The notes: generated from the sequence alone by a model not told the origin. A stretch of 64,000 bases of DNA from Crossaster papposus (GCA_037893245.1 JBAIAA010000774.1:248001-312000), one strand, 5' to 3'; shown: positions 35,706-46,579, numbered from the stretch's first letter. A program made the numbers and translations.

Positions 35706-36454
35706 CAGGCCCGAGCATGGCAGAGGATGTCCCCATACTCTATAAGCCATAAAAACTAAATGGAAAGTGTCCATTCCTTAACTTTTTCTTTATAATGTTA
35801 TATAAATGTTAAGCTTATTAAATATTCACAGGATTTGGGCTCGATTGCAAGAACCCTAAAGTTAAGCTCATTAAATATTCACAAGATTTTGTACATAATT
35901 TCACACTCGGTTTTGCTCCAAAATTATACAGGAATCACACACGTAATGAAATTTTGCACTAATTTTAACAGATACAAATGTTGACAATTTAAACCAAATT
36001 CTTGACAAATTGTTTGAGGATAAATTGAAACTGTACACTCGATTTGAAGGTCGACTTACAGAAATTACAGACCATGAGATTTCACAGAGTATAAATTGGC
36101 AGGATTTTGGCTGATTTAAATGTCCCCTAAATTTTAAGAAGAATCACTTAATACATAAATCAAATGTCACTCAGACAGGATAGTTTCTACAGATCATAAA
36201 ATGTACACTGATGAATTAAACAGTTAAATTTAGATAAATCTAAATTATACAAGATTCTACTGAGCAAATATATTACAAGTTCTTGCAAAGCAGAAAATGC
36301 AATAAACTATTTACTGATAAACTATTTACACAGTGATTTGTTTTCTTCACAACATTTGAGTGATCGAATTAACATTATAATTTGAAGAAATTAATGCTCA
36401 AATGTACCGATTGTAAAAATAATTAAACTGTTCAAATTTGAATAAAAATAGTTC
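35706..36454 (-). other. A 3' untranslated region, no gene seen
   Basis: AT-rich sequence between the 3' LTR and the pol tail, repeated with divergence at 63342-64000 in the second A-family copy. It contains several GCTCATTAAATATTCACA words. Confidence 0.6.
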
Positions 36455-36838
36455 TTAACTTATCAACACTGGGTTTTCACGCTCATCCCTGCCGACTCCA
36501 CTGGACTTGACTTGCTTGCAGTACATCCGTCGTGCTCCTCGGAGGCGGCTATGTTGCCATCCAGCCACGTCTGGGTCTAGGTACTGGAACGCACTATCGC
36601 TGTCCTCAGGGGTGGTGTCGACATCTTGGGTCGGATCTCTGCTGCGTTGATCTGGGTTGGTTAGTCCTTTTGACGAACGTGGTAATCCACGGCCTATTTT
36701 CGCCGGAAAATCATCTCGAGGCCAAGTGTAGCGCAGACCTCCAATCGACACAGGATGACGATGTAAAGGACTCCAAAGCTCAAACAAACAAAAACCCACA
36801 ATTTTACTCAACAACAGACAATTAGCATTGTCCGTCAC
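36455..36838 (-). pseudogene. A Pol C-terminal tail after integrase deletion
   Basis: This frame starts with VTDNAN, the continuation expected after the LGPLP at the end of the main pol frame, displaced by one base. It then jumps to an arginine/proline-rich tail (SIGGLRYTWPRDDFPAKIG, DPDVAGWQHSRLRGARR) of the type that ends some gypsy Pol proteins. The whole integrase catalytic core expected in between is absent. Confidence 0.6.
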
Positions 36839-39585
36839 GGCAATGGCCCGAGCAAGTCTCTTGCTACTCGTTCCATTGGAACACCAACTCGATACTGCTG
36901 CAGGGGTGCAACCCTTTTCTTAGCAGCCGATTTTCTCCTGGCACAGACATTGCAGCCTCGGAGAAATGACCGCACGTCCGCAGACATGCCTGGCCAGAAG
37001 AACCTGGCTTTGACTTTAGCCAGAGTTTTGCTGACCCCCAAATGACCACTTAGTTGCCCACCGTGCAACTCTGACAAAATGTCTTTCCGGGACTTTGATG
37101 GTAACACCAATAGCCACCGGATAGACTTTCCGTCATCGGAGTCCCACCGCCTGTGCAGAACTCCCTCACGGACTTCCAACTGGTCCCACTGCGACCAATA
37201 GGTCTTGCAGGTTGATGACAAGTGGGAAATTGTCTTCCACTCAGGACGACCACTACCCTCTTCCTTCAACTTTATGAGCCAACTCATGGTGTCATCCTGT
37301 GACTGTGCTTCCTTTAAAGCACTACGAGACAGGGTTGGTTGGGCAGCTACGCCCCTAACCAAGAACTCACTCCCCTGAGGCTGACCCTCGGGTACCACAC
37401 CAGTTGCCTCAACATCATTGACCACCTCATCACGGCCGCACTGTTTGCATTGCCGTCTTGACAACCCATCAGCATTACCATGCTTCTTGCCGCTTCTGTG
37501 CTCAACGACCAAGTCATACTGTGACAGGACTTCCATCCACCTCGCCAGCTGACCTTCGGGGTTCTTAAAATTAAGTACCCACCGCAATGCGGCATGGTCA
37601 GTTCGAACCGTTACCCTGCGGCCGTACAAGTATTGTTTGAAATACTTCAAGTACACAACCACAGCCAACAACTCTTGACGAGTGACACAATAATTCCGTT
37701 CAGGTTTGCTGAGCTTTCGGCTCGCATACGCAAGCACTTTTTCATCACCACCCTGGATCTGAGACAATACTGCCCCGATACCTTCACCGCTGGCATCGGT
37801 GTCCAAAATAAAATCGACCTCGGGCATTGGATATGACAGAATTGGGGCGGCTTGAAGCCTGCCCTTTAACTCGTCAAATGCCTCTTGACAACTCTCAGTC
37901 CACACAAATTGCCTTGCTTTCTCAGTCAAGGCATGCAGTGGACTTGCCACCTCTGCAAAACCCTTTATGAATTTCCGGTAGTACGATGCGAGGCCTAAGA
38001 AACTTCCCACATCTCGTACACACCTTGGAACTGGCCAATTTGCCACTGCTTCAACCTTCTTAGAGTTGGTCGCTACGCCCTCTGAGGACACAATGTGCCC
38101 CAGGTAAGCCACTGACTTTTGAAACAAATGACACTTGCTGAGCTTTAGTTTAAGCCCAGCGTTTCTTAGCCTGCCCAACACTAATCGGAGACGGTCTAGG
38201 GTATCCTGTACCGACTGACCAAACACGATGATGTCATCCAAATAAATCAAAAGGATTTCCCACTGCAAGCCGGCCATGACCTTTTCCATGAGGCGCTCAA
38301 AGGTCGCCGGGGCATTGCACAGCCCGAAAGGCATGCATTTCCACCGGTACAACCCGCTTCTCACAACAAATGTTGACTTTTGGCTGGCGTCCTCATCCAG
38401 AGCGACTTGCCAGTACCCCGACGCCAAGTCAAGTGTACAAAACCACTTTGCCCCATGCAATGCATCGAATGTTTCATCAATGCGCGGCACCGGATAGGCA
38501 TCCTTGATGGTCACCGAATTCAACTTTCTGTAATCAATACAGAAGCGTTTCGTGCCATCCTTTTTGTCAACCAAAACGACATTTGCCGCCCATGGACTGT
38601 CGGAAGGTTCAATCACCCCCCTCTTCTCCAAATCACCGACTTGCCTCTGGATCTCCTCCTGATGGCAATACGGATGACGCCTCATCCGTTCTTTCATTGG
38701 CCTAGCATCACCTGTATTTATGTGATGCCGGACCACGTCCGTGCGACCAATGTCATGGTCACCCTTGGACAACACGTCCTGGAAGTCTACTAAACATTTC
38801 CGGACATCCCCGTGGTACATAGCCTCCACCTTGGATGTACCCCTCTCAAACAAATCCTGCAAGTGTTGGGGTAACTCTTCACCAACACCTGCCAATCCGT
38901 CCAACTCACCATGAATTGAACCAACTTCCACCTGGGAAATCACACCCGCTGTTGCTCCCTCACGGGCAACCCTTTTCTCCCTTCCGGGATTGAAGACCCG
39001 CAACGGAACAACATCGGCCCCAATCTCCACTAGAGATCTGGCCAACACCAAACCCTTTTTGGCTAGGTCACCGCCACCTTCCAATGGTTCCACTATGGCT
39101 GGCCCGACCAAGTCGGCACCCTTCCGAGCAATTATCCCCGGGACCACGGCTTCATGACCTGGTGGGATAACCGTAGTTTTAAGAACTACAACGCGACCCA
39201 CAAAGAGCTCACCTGCACCATTTGTGCACTTAATTCGCTCACCGTTGAGCCTCCACTCTTTCGACTGGAAATCTAAATTTCCACCTGTGGGTACCAGGAA
39301 ATCCATGCCCAGGATACCACAGTATTTCATTTCGACAAACACTGCCCTGACTTGGTGTGTGGTTCCACCCACTTGCACATCTACCCAAGTTATGCCCAGC
39401 ACGGCTAGTTGACTACCGTCAACTTGCTTCACCTGAACATCTTCTGTCTCCAAGACAGGTCTTCTCTCCTTTGGGATTTGGTAGTACACCGTGCTACTTA
39501 TCAAAGTGTCGGTGGACCCCGTGTCGATCAAAAATCGACACTTGGTGGCTCTTACCGTCCCATCAACAAATAAGCCATAACGAGG
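36835..39585 (-). CDS. A Pol: protease, reverse transcriptase, RNase H, integrase zinc domain
   Basis: The frame is open from just below a TGA at 39586-39588 to TGA at 36835. The domains, in order, are: aspartic protease with FLIDTGSTDTL; RT with the fingers block PYCHQEEIQRQVGDLEKRGV, FCTLDLASGYWQ and the active site YLDDIIVFG; RNase H with ILDTDASGEGIGAVLSQ, RTDHAALRW and NADGLSRR; and an integrase zinc-binding domain (HGGQLSGHLG ... CNVCARRK). It stops at LLGPLP, where the integrase core should begin, so the product could reverse transcribe but not integrate. It starts without a clear ATG, 27 bases after the gag stop and in another frame. As there is no overlap, ordinary ribosomal frameshifting from gag is not possible in this copy. 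Confidence 0.85.
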   Translation of the reverse strand, partial: PRYGLFVDGTVRATKCRFLIDTGSTDTLISSTVYYQIPKERRPVLETEDVQVKQVDGSQLAVLGITWVDVQVGGTTHQVRAVFVEMKYCGILGMDFLVPTGGNLDFQSKEWRLNGERIKCTNGAGELFVGRVVVLKTTVIPPGHEAVVPGIIARKGADLVGPAIVEPLEGGGDLAKKGLVLARSLVEIGADVVPLRVFNPGREKRVAREGATAGVISQVEVGSIHGELDGLAGVGEELPQHLQDLFERGTSKVEAMYHGDVRKCLVDFQDVLSKGDHDIGRTDVVRHHINTGDARPMKERMRRHPYCHQEEIQRQVGDLEKRGVIEPSDSPWAANVVLVDKKDGTKRFCIDYRKLNSVTIKDAYPVPRIDETFDALHGAKWFCTLDLASGYWQVALDEDASQKSTFVVRSGLYRWKCMPFGLCNAPATFERLMEKVMAGLQWEILLIYLDDIIVFGQSVQDTLDRLRLVLGRLRNAGLKLKLSKCHLFQKSVAYLGHIVSSEGVATNSKKVEAVANWPVPRCVRDVGSFLGLASYYRKFIKGFAEVASPLHALTEKARQFVWTESCQEAFDELKGRLQAAPILSYPMPEVDFILDTDASGEGIGAVLSQIQGGDEKVLAYASRKLSKPERNYCVTRQELLAVVVYLKYFKQYLYGRRVTVRTDHAALRWVLNFKNPEGQLARWMEVLSQYDLVVEHRSGKKHGNADGLSRRQCKQCGRDEVVNDVEATGVVPEGQPQGSEFLVRGVAAQPTLSRSALKEAQSQDDTMSWLIKLKEEGSGRPEWKTISHLSSTCKTYWSQWDQLEVREGVLHRRWDSDDGKSIRWLLVLPSKSRKDILSELHGGQLSGHLGVSKTLAKVKARFFWPGMSADVRSFLRGCNVCARRKSAAKKRVAPLQQYRVGVPMERVARDLLGPLP

Positions 39586-39611
39586 TCAACGAACTGGGCT
39601 AGGCAGAGTTA

Positions 39612-41201
39612 TTACTCGCTGCCCATCCCCTTGTTTGGACATTTTTCCACCATCACCATCGCTGTCACCGAGTCGCCTTTTTGACCCTCTCGGCCATGCA
39701 GCCTTCCCGCGGGTCCTACGGGGGGCTGACTGCCGTTTCCCTGCTTAGGAGTTTCTTTACACTCCCGGGCGAAGTGCCCTTTCTCACCACATCTGAAACA
39801 CCGCAGGGTTCCAGGCTCGGCTTTCCAGGGTTTGTGTGTCTGGGGAGACGTCACACCCTTGCCGTGATCCTGGCCCTTGATCTGACTTGACAACGACTTC
39901 ACCAACTCGGCCACATACTTCAATGTCTTGGCCTGTTCACTTAGACTTCCCTCTAGAGTCATCAACCTCTGCTCTGTTCCAGAGTCCAAAGCCCTCGCAT
40001 ATGTGGCGGGCTTCCGGTCAAGCAACCTTTCCTGCTCAACCTTCTCAAAGTTTTCAGTCTCCAGGGCAGCCTGGACCGCTTCGTCCAAAGTTTTTGGACG
40101 GGCCCTATTGATGCCCTCTCTCACTGAATGACTGTCAACGGCGTCCATGAAGTGGTTCTTAGCCAACCTTTCACGAGCATCTTCCTGCAACTCAGGGTAT
40201 GCTCTCGCCGTCAATTCGTGAATTGCTTGCCCTAATTCAAGCAAAGTTTCCTTCGGCTTTTGGCGCCTATGTCTCAGTTCGACGAGATAATTTTCACTCT
40301 GTCGAGCTGATCCAAACCTGCGCTCCAGCAACTTTACAAGCGCACCATACGTGTACTTGTGGCCAGAGTCACCTAACAGCCGTAGAGCGTCCCCTTGCAA
40401 GCTTGCGGCTAACCACGTTGCAGCTTGTCCCTCGCCCCACATGTTCACCTCACGACACGACTCAAAATGACGGAAGTACTCCTTCCAGAGCACTCTGCCG
40501 CTGTACCGATCAGGGGTTATATTTGGCCTGCGACTTGGTCGCTCCAAACCTTCCTCCCGACCCACATCACCATGAACCCGTGCCTCTCGTTTCAGTGGCC
40601 ATGGACCCACTGACGAGATGTCGGCTTTAGCTGAACTGTTGTTCTTCGCCTCGACTGGTCGAGTAGCGAAACTTAACAATTCGTCATGTACCTGTTTAGG
40701 GTCTACCATGTCGCCAACAAACGGGTTGGCGCTCGCCTTAGCCCATTCCATGCCACCTTCAGGGGTTAACGACATCAGATCATCATTTGGATCATCTGTC
40801 TCCCCGGCAACAGGCGTCGACTGTGCTCGGGGGAAAATCCCCGAGCTCCGTCCTCGCCAAGGTGTACTTTCCCTGAAAGTCACACCCCGCCCCACATAAG
40901 GGGCCAACTCAGACCGCATATTTGCGCCAAAGACTCTCTCCGATGTTCCGGAGTCATACACGGTAGTCTCTTCGGGTACCCTAAACTCAACATCGGTGTC
41001 AACCTGATGGAGCACACGCCGGCCTTGACCTGGCGTGTTCATGTTTCCTTCCCTTGGGGAAACACCCGACTGCAACTCCATGGCAGCCTTCAACTTCTTT
41101 GCAATGATGTCATTTTCCCATTGCAGAAATTGGGCTTCCATGCGCAGTCTTTGCACCTCAGCACTTGAGGTGCCCACTCGACCTTCCGAGCCTTCGCTCA
41201 T
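39612..41201 (-). CDS. A Gag with CCHC zinc knuckle
   Basis: 529 residues from ATG at 41201. The N-terminus is helical and charged (RLRMEAQFLQWENDIIAKKL). A retrotransposon-gag/capsid-like region follows in the middle (WKEYFRHFESCREVN, ATWLAASLQGDALRLLG, LVELRHRRQKPKETLLELGQ, KNHFMDAVDSHSVREGI). Near the C-terminus is a CX2CX4HX4C zinc knuckle (CFRCGEKGHFAREC) in a basic, glycine-rich tail. In the family this protein forms the particle and binds element RNA. It has no internal lesion. Confidence 0.85.
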   Translation of the reverse strand: MSEGSEGRVGTSSAEVQRLRMEAQFLQWENDIIAKKLKAAMELQSGVSPREGNMNTPGQGRRVLHQVDTDVEFRVPEETTVYDSGTSERVFGANMRSELAPYVGRGVTFRESTPWRGRSSGIFPRAQSTPVAGETDDPNDDLMSLTPEGGMEWAKASANPFVGDMVDPKQVHDELLSFATRPVEAKNNSSAKADISSVGPWPLKREARVHGDVGREEGLERPSRRPNITPDRYSGRVLWKEYFRHFESCREVNMWGEGQAATWLAASLQGDALRLLGDSGHKYTYGALVKLLERRFGSARQSENYLVELRHRRQKPKETLLELGQAIHELTARAYPELQEDARERLAKNHFMDAVDSHSVREGINRARPKTLDEAVQAALETENFEKVEQERLLDRKPATYARALDSGTEQRLMTLEGSLSEQAKTLKYVAELVKSLSSQIKGQDHGKGVTSPQTHKPWKAEPGTLRCFRCGEKGHFARECKETPKQGNGSQPPVGPAGRLHGREGQKGDSVTAMVMVEKCPNKGMGSE

Positions 41202-41683
41202 GCCTCCAAAAACAACAACAACAATTCAACTATTCAACAGAGGAAATCAACCTAATCAATCACAATCATCCCACTTCTGACACCATTTGTGGCGGGAACT
41301 CCCCGGGCCAACCTAAGGCTGTTAGGATAAGTCGGACACCTATTAAAGCGACGACCCTCTTCCCAACCTAAGGCGGTTCCCTAGACGAGAGATCACTCAG
41401 AGCGACCTAAAAGGCTAAGGGTGCAGGTCCGTTTTGGAGGAAATATACCGCTGATTATGATGATTGCGATTACTCTCTGTTAATTACATTATAACCTGTA
41501 ACAAAGACTCCTTGACAACTGGGTTGACGGTACAATGAACAATAAAGATGATTTATTCACAACAATCAAGAAATGCACAGTAATTGGAAATTAAGTGGGC
41601 TGTTTAAATACTAGGGTCCTCAGCAGCAATGCACAATAACTGCAGTGTTCAGAACGCAAGAGCCATCCTAAACATTACACAAG

Positions 41684-41822
41684 CCTAGTCAGCATCAAGT
41701 GCCTAGTCAGCATCAAGTGCCTAGTCAGCATCAAGTGCCTAGTCAGCATCAAGTGCCTAGTCAGCATCAAGTGCCTATTCAGCATCAAGTGCCTAGTCAG
41801 GTGCCCAGTGCCTAGTCAGCAT
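41684..41822. repeat. 18-bp tandem repeat in the A 5' LTR
   Basis: Copies of CCTAGTCAGCATCAAGTG, one with CCTATTC and one irregular unit, then the diverged terminal copy. The number and pattern differ from the 3' LTR. Confidence 0.85.
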
Positions 41823-42220
41823 TACATGCCCAAGTAAGCTGTGTACAACCAGTACAGCTTTGCACCTGCTACGCATTAACCATGCCAGCTTGCGTCAGCT
41901 ACGTACAGCTAGCTATCTCAGCTTTGTACCACCAACACATTAACCATGCAGGCTTGCGTAAACAATGTACAGCTATACCGCTTTGTACCGATTCGCATAA
42001 GCATCTCACAAAACGCAGCACCAGTTACCTACGTCTTATCTGCCGTGCAGCTCTCGAACAACTAACCATGAACATTACGTGTCTACCACCCAGGTAAACA
42101 CGCACCCCATGTAAAACGTATACATGTACTTAAGCATATGGGCTTTGTTACCCAATCGCGTGCATTCACGCAGTGAGTCACTGAGCGGTAAGCTCCGCCC
42201 AGCCAGCGCGCGCAACTACA

Positions 42221-42463
42221 GGGGCCAATTTCACGGAGCTGCTCAGCACAAAAATTTGCTTAGCATGAAAATTTGTCCTTGCTAAAAACAAGGTTACAGA
42301 CTAAATTTTCACGTGATCTTTATTGTTTTTGATTGAAAATCAGCTGTTTTTTTGCTTGGCATAAAAAACACGTAGAATTTTGGCTGATAACTTGTTTTTA
42401 ATGAGCAAGACGTTTTTGTGCTAAGCAACTTGTTGTGCTTAGCAGCTCCGTGAAATTGGCCCC
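42221..42463. mobile_element. 243-bp fold-back MITE in the A 5' LTR
   Basis: The ends GGGGCCAATTTCACGGAGC and GCTCCGTGAAATTGGCCCC are perfect inverted repeats, extending further inward with few mismatches (GTGCTTAGCA, TTGTTTTTA). The uninterrupted site ACTACAGGTCATGTC is present in the A 3' LTR (about 35611-35626) and near 63250 in the second A copy. No clear direct repeat flanks it; if the TIR is taken to start at CAGGGG, a footprint of a few bases remains. The GGCCAATTT ends resemble, but are not identical to, the GGGCCCAATTT family at 5608 and 11423. Confidence 0.85.
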
Positions 42464-42935
42464 TGGTCATGTCCGCCCGTGGTTACAGTTCATTCATAAA
42501 CTTTAGAATTACAATAACATAAACTGGCACTAAGTCCGTGCACTTTCCGTCACAATACATACAATAATAACCTATTCCTATTAGATATTAGCTACTGACC
42601 ACTTACTACACACACTTAGCTACTGCCGTTGTTAGTTTTATAGTTCGCTTTTTTGTCCACGACGAAGTCACAGCTATTTTTTTTATGAATAATGTCAACA
42701 GTTGAATACGGATGAAATGTAATGTCAATGTTCACTATGTTAGCACAAACATCTAAATTCAATCATGGAATCGTTTGAATAATTACATAATTATTATGGT
42801 CCAAAAAGTGCCTTTTGGACTAAATACCACAATTTAACATCGACTATTGTCAAAACAAATTTTCTCACTTCTGATTGGTCAGTTGCTGTAGGTACATTTC
42901 CTACATTATGAATAACCAATAGATTGGTTAATACC

Positions 42936-43227
42936 GCTGCCACCAATGTAACGAAACGCGTTGTCTGGGGTCGACACACACACAGGAAGGAAACTGACAC
43001 AAGTATTCTGTGGTTTCGGTGATTCTAAGGTCGTTTTAATGCACTCCTTCTCTGGTCACAAACACTGACATGATGCTTACCGCTATCGCGCGGCCCTGGA
43101 ACTGGTCTAAACCGGTTCGGCGTATGCGCTATCCAGAACGGGTTTCCCTGGCGTACCGTCAGGGGATTACACCATGGAATTGCTCTAGTGCCCTCTATCG
43201 GCCAACCGGCACAAACGTTACACTTCC
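42936..43227. repeat. 292-bp insertion present only in unit 1
   Basis: Unit 2 reads straight from TTAATACC to TTGGTTACAAG (45451 on), while unit 1 has 292 GC-richer bases between. TGTAACG near the left and CGTTACA near the right are inverted, with TG and CA at the edges, suggesting a small LTR-like or TIR unit. No target duplication is evident. Confidence 0.6.
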
Positions 43228-43319
43228 TTGGTTACAAGTTCAACCAATATGACTGGTTGAAGGACAACCGACATTGGTTATGAATGACCAATATATTGGT
43301 TGGGACCTTCCCACGGGGC

Positions 43320-43987
43320 AATTTGTTACCGGTTACCGATATTACGGGTAATATCACCCCAAAATTTTAGTCTAAATATTAACAAGTTATTACCCAAATG
43401 ACATTACCTGTGTGATAATGAAATTGTTATAAATTCCTTAATATTAGTTTTTTAATATAAGGATTGGATATAATTGATCCTTGAGACCGACAGGATCTGT
43501 ATCTGATGAAAAAAATCTTGAAAAATAGTGCACCGCTCTACCAAATTTCAAAGTCCAAATATTACTGTTATTACCCTGTTGAAACCAACATTTTACCGAG
43601 TAACAACAAGATAATACAGGTAATATGGGTAATGGTGAAAGGCTTGAATTGGTCATTACATTGGGAATTTGCGTAATAACAGTAAAATTATAGCAATTCC
43701 AGAAAAAATGTCAAAGTCCAAATATTACTGTTATTACCCTGTTGAAACCGACATTTTAGCGAGTTATAACAGGATAATGAGAGGTAATGGGTAACATTTT
43801 ATCGATTTAATAACATGGAAATGCCGGAAATGCTGAAAATGCCAGAAATAGTGTTACATTCTCCTTGGTAATATTTGGTAAATAGGGTAATATCAGGGAG
43901 TAATATCTGGTGGTAATAACACGGCAATGCCAGGAATATTAGTTACATTCTCCCTGGTAATATTGGGTAAATGGGGTAATATCGGGT
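43320..43987. repeat. GGTAATATCGGGT / TTACCC motif region (unit 1)
   Basis: Dense, irregular copies of GGTAATAT, GGGTAATATCGGG and the complement ATTACC. An internal duplication of AAATATTACTGTTATTACCC occurs near 43555 and 43723. It is repeated in unit 2 (45540-46204) and continues as a looser array at 46580-47110. No coding frame. Confidence 0.7.
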
Positions 43988-46204
43988 GATCATCCCCGGC
44001 CAGTAACATCGGCTTTTGGGCCAGCTTGGTTGTCTTTTCTACGCCTTGGTGTCCAAGTTGGTCGTTAAGCGCATCAAGAACTTTAGCCCTCAGTGCCAGT
44101 GGTAGGAGTAGTTGATGACATTCTTGGCCAGAATCTATTTAGTCCTGCAGATTACTACAATAATATTGCATTTAGTGATACAAGCACCAAAATTGGCACA
44201 CATGCTCATTTTGGGTCACTTTATACAAAAAACCCGTTAGCCAAATTAAAATCCAAGATGGCCGCCATTTTTGAAGATGGCCGCCAATGAATGCCAAATG
44301 TCACCGAAATATTGATGTACGGATGGATAGAATGGCAATACAAGCACAACACTTGGCATTTAACATCTTGTTTGGTCTCCCTGTTGTTGGCATATCCAAA
44401 ACAGTATATTAGGCACTTGAAAATTTAAGATGGCCACCATTTTCTAAAATGGTCGCCACTGAATGGCTAGTAGTAGTGTTACCAAGGATCAAACAGTAAT
44501 AAAAGGACAACAATGGGCATTTGATCTCCATTTGAATCCAATATTATGCTAAAATTGTCAACCACTTGGTAATTCAAGATGGCTACCATTTTTAAAGATG
44601 GCCCACAAGATGACTCGGCCTATATGTTACAAACAGTGACACATACATCGTAACATATCTGGTACAAAGACATACAACACACTGGTTGGAGATATTGGTT
44701 GAAAATAACCAATATATTGGTCGATTTAACCAATATATTGGTTGATTTCAACCAATCCAGTTGGTAGATATGTGGATAAAAATATTGGTTAAAATAACCA
44801 ATCTGATATTACCTAGTCAATCCATATGTAATGTTGGTTAATTTAACCAATCCACAATGGACTCCAACCAATTTGTATTGGTAATTTGTATTGGTTATAG
44901 CACTAACCAATACATAATAGTAGGGCTGCATATTCATATTGGTTAACACGCAACCAATTTGCATAACACCAACCGATACAATATTTAATTCAAAGGTTCC
45001 CATGCAACCAATCACATAACGTGGACATGTAATGAAATATACCTTATCACTTATTACACATTGCAATCATGCATACATACAATAATAACCTATTCCTATT
45101 AGATATTAGCTACTGACCACTTACTCACTTAGCTACTGCCGTTGTTAGTTTTATAGTTCGCTTTTTTGTCCACGACGAAGTCACAGCTATTTTTTTATGA
45201 ATAATGTCAACAGTTGAATACGGATGAAATTTAATGTCAATTTTCACTATGTTAGCACAAGCATCTAAATTCCATCATGGAATCGTTTAAATAATTACAT
45301 AATTATTATGGTCAAAAAAGTGCATTTTGGACTAAATACCACAATTTAACATCGACTATTGTCAAAACAAATTTTCTCACTTCTGATTGGTCAGTTGCTG
45401 TAGGTACATTTCCTACATTATGAATAACCAATAGATTGGTTAATACCTTGGTTACAAGCTCAACCAATATGACTGGTTGAAGGACAACCGACATTGGATA
45501 TGAATGACCAATATATTGGTTTGGACCTGCCCACTGGGCAATTTGTTACCGGTTACCGATGTTAAGGGTAATATCACCCCAAAATTTGTCTAAATATTAC
45601 CAAGTTATTACCCAAATGACATTACCTGTGTGATAATGAAATTGTTATAAATTCCTTAATATTAGTTTTTTAATATAAGGATTGGATATAATTGATCCTT
45701 GAGACCGACAGGATCTGTATCTGATGACAAAACTCTTGAAAAATAGTGCACCGCTCTACCAAATTTCAAAGTCCAAATATTACTGTTATTACCCTGTTGA
45801 AACCGACATTTTACCGAGTAACAGCAAGATAATACAGGTAATATGGGTAATGGTGAAAGGCTTGAATTGGTCATTACATTGGGAATTTGCGTAATAACAG
45901 TAAAATTATAGCAATTCCAGAAAAATGTCAAAGTCCAAATATTACTGTTATTACCCTGTTGAAACCGACTTTTTAGCGAGTTATAACAGGATAATGAGAG
46001 GTAATGGGTAACATTTTACCGAGTTAATAACATGGAAATGTCGGAAATGCTGAAAATGCCAGAAATAGTATTACATTCTCCTTGGTAATATTTGGTAAAT
46101 AGAGTAATATCAGGGAGTAATATCAGGTGGTAATAACACGGCAATGCCAGAAATATTAGTTACATTCTCCCTGGTAATATTGGGTAAATGGGGTAATATC
46201 GGGT
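43988..46204. repeat. Tandem duplication, unit 2 (2217 bp, uninterrupted)
   Basis: Second copy of the B/D junction segment. It contains about 160 bp of B integrase sequence (43991-44150, minus strand), CTGCAG, the left end of D (from 44151), the ATTGGTT cluster, the empty site of gypsy A (about 45068-45085) and the GGTAAT region. It lacks gypsy A and the 292-bp insertion. Confidence 0.85.
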
Positions 46205-46579
46205 GATCTCAATTTACATGTTGACCCCAAGTGGGCGCGATAAACTTTGGTGAAACATTTGTGTCGCTTCTTCTACATGAACGTTATGTTTTGCGAAATA
46301 GCGATACGTTTAGGGTGTTTTCGTAGAGATAATTGTGTAATATTTATTTACTCCAAATCTCAAAGAAACAAATTTGCCAAAAAGCCAACACACAAATAAA
46401 TAACAAAAAAATAGTTACAAACTGTGATTATAGACGGCGGTGATATTGGGCACATATATAGCGTTTACGTACATGCTAAGATTGTAGCAGTGGCAAGCTC
46501 AGAAGAGTCATTGATGTTTATATGTGTATATATTGTAGTATTGTTCCGGTAGTATTGTAATATTAGTATTAACCAATAT

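Larger units (their letters stand above)
34721..42554 (-). mobile_element. Gypsy A, inserted in unit 1 of D
   Basis: A is a minus-strand Ty3/gypsy element of 7834 bp with TG...CA LTRs at 34721-35705 (3') and 41288-42554 (5'). It is flanked by ATAC (34717-34720 and 42555-42558). The empty site CATGCATACATACAATAA lies in unit 2 near 45068-45085. gag and the PR-RT-RNaseH frame are open, but the integrase core is missing. A primer-binding-site candidate, TGGTGTCAGAAGTGGGA, follows the 5' LTR on the minus strand at about 41285. No obvious purine tract precedes the 3' LTR. Confidence 0.9.
41288..42554 (-). mobile_element. A 5' LTR, with an inserted fold-back
   Basis: Same ends as the 3' LTR. It differs by the 243-bp fold-back at 42221-42463, an extra 18-bp segment (ACCATGCAGGCTTGCGTA near 41943) and a different repeat number at 41684-41822 (six copies, one of them with a substitution, plus an altered unit). 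Confidence 0.9.
33629..43987. repeat. Tandem duplication, unit 1 (interrupted by gypsy A)
   Basis: Excluding gypsy A and a 292-bp insertion at 42936-43227, this unit aligns end to end with 43988-46204 with few differences. It begins in the integrase gene of B, crosses the B/D junction (CTGCAG) and runs into D. The breakpoints share the word GATC (33629-33632, 43988-43991, 46205-46208). Confidence 0.85.

Noticed and set aside
39887..40630. Plus-strand frames opposite gypsy A gag
   Set aside because: Antisense to an intact gag with clear domains; no independent support.
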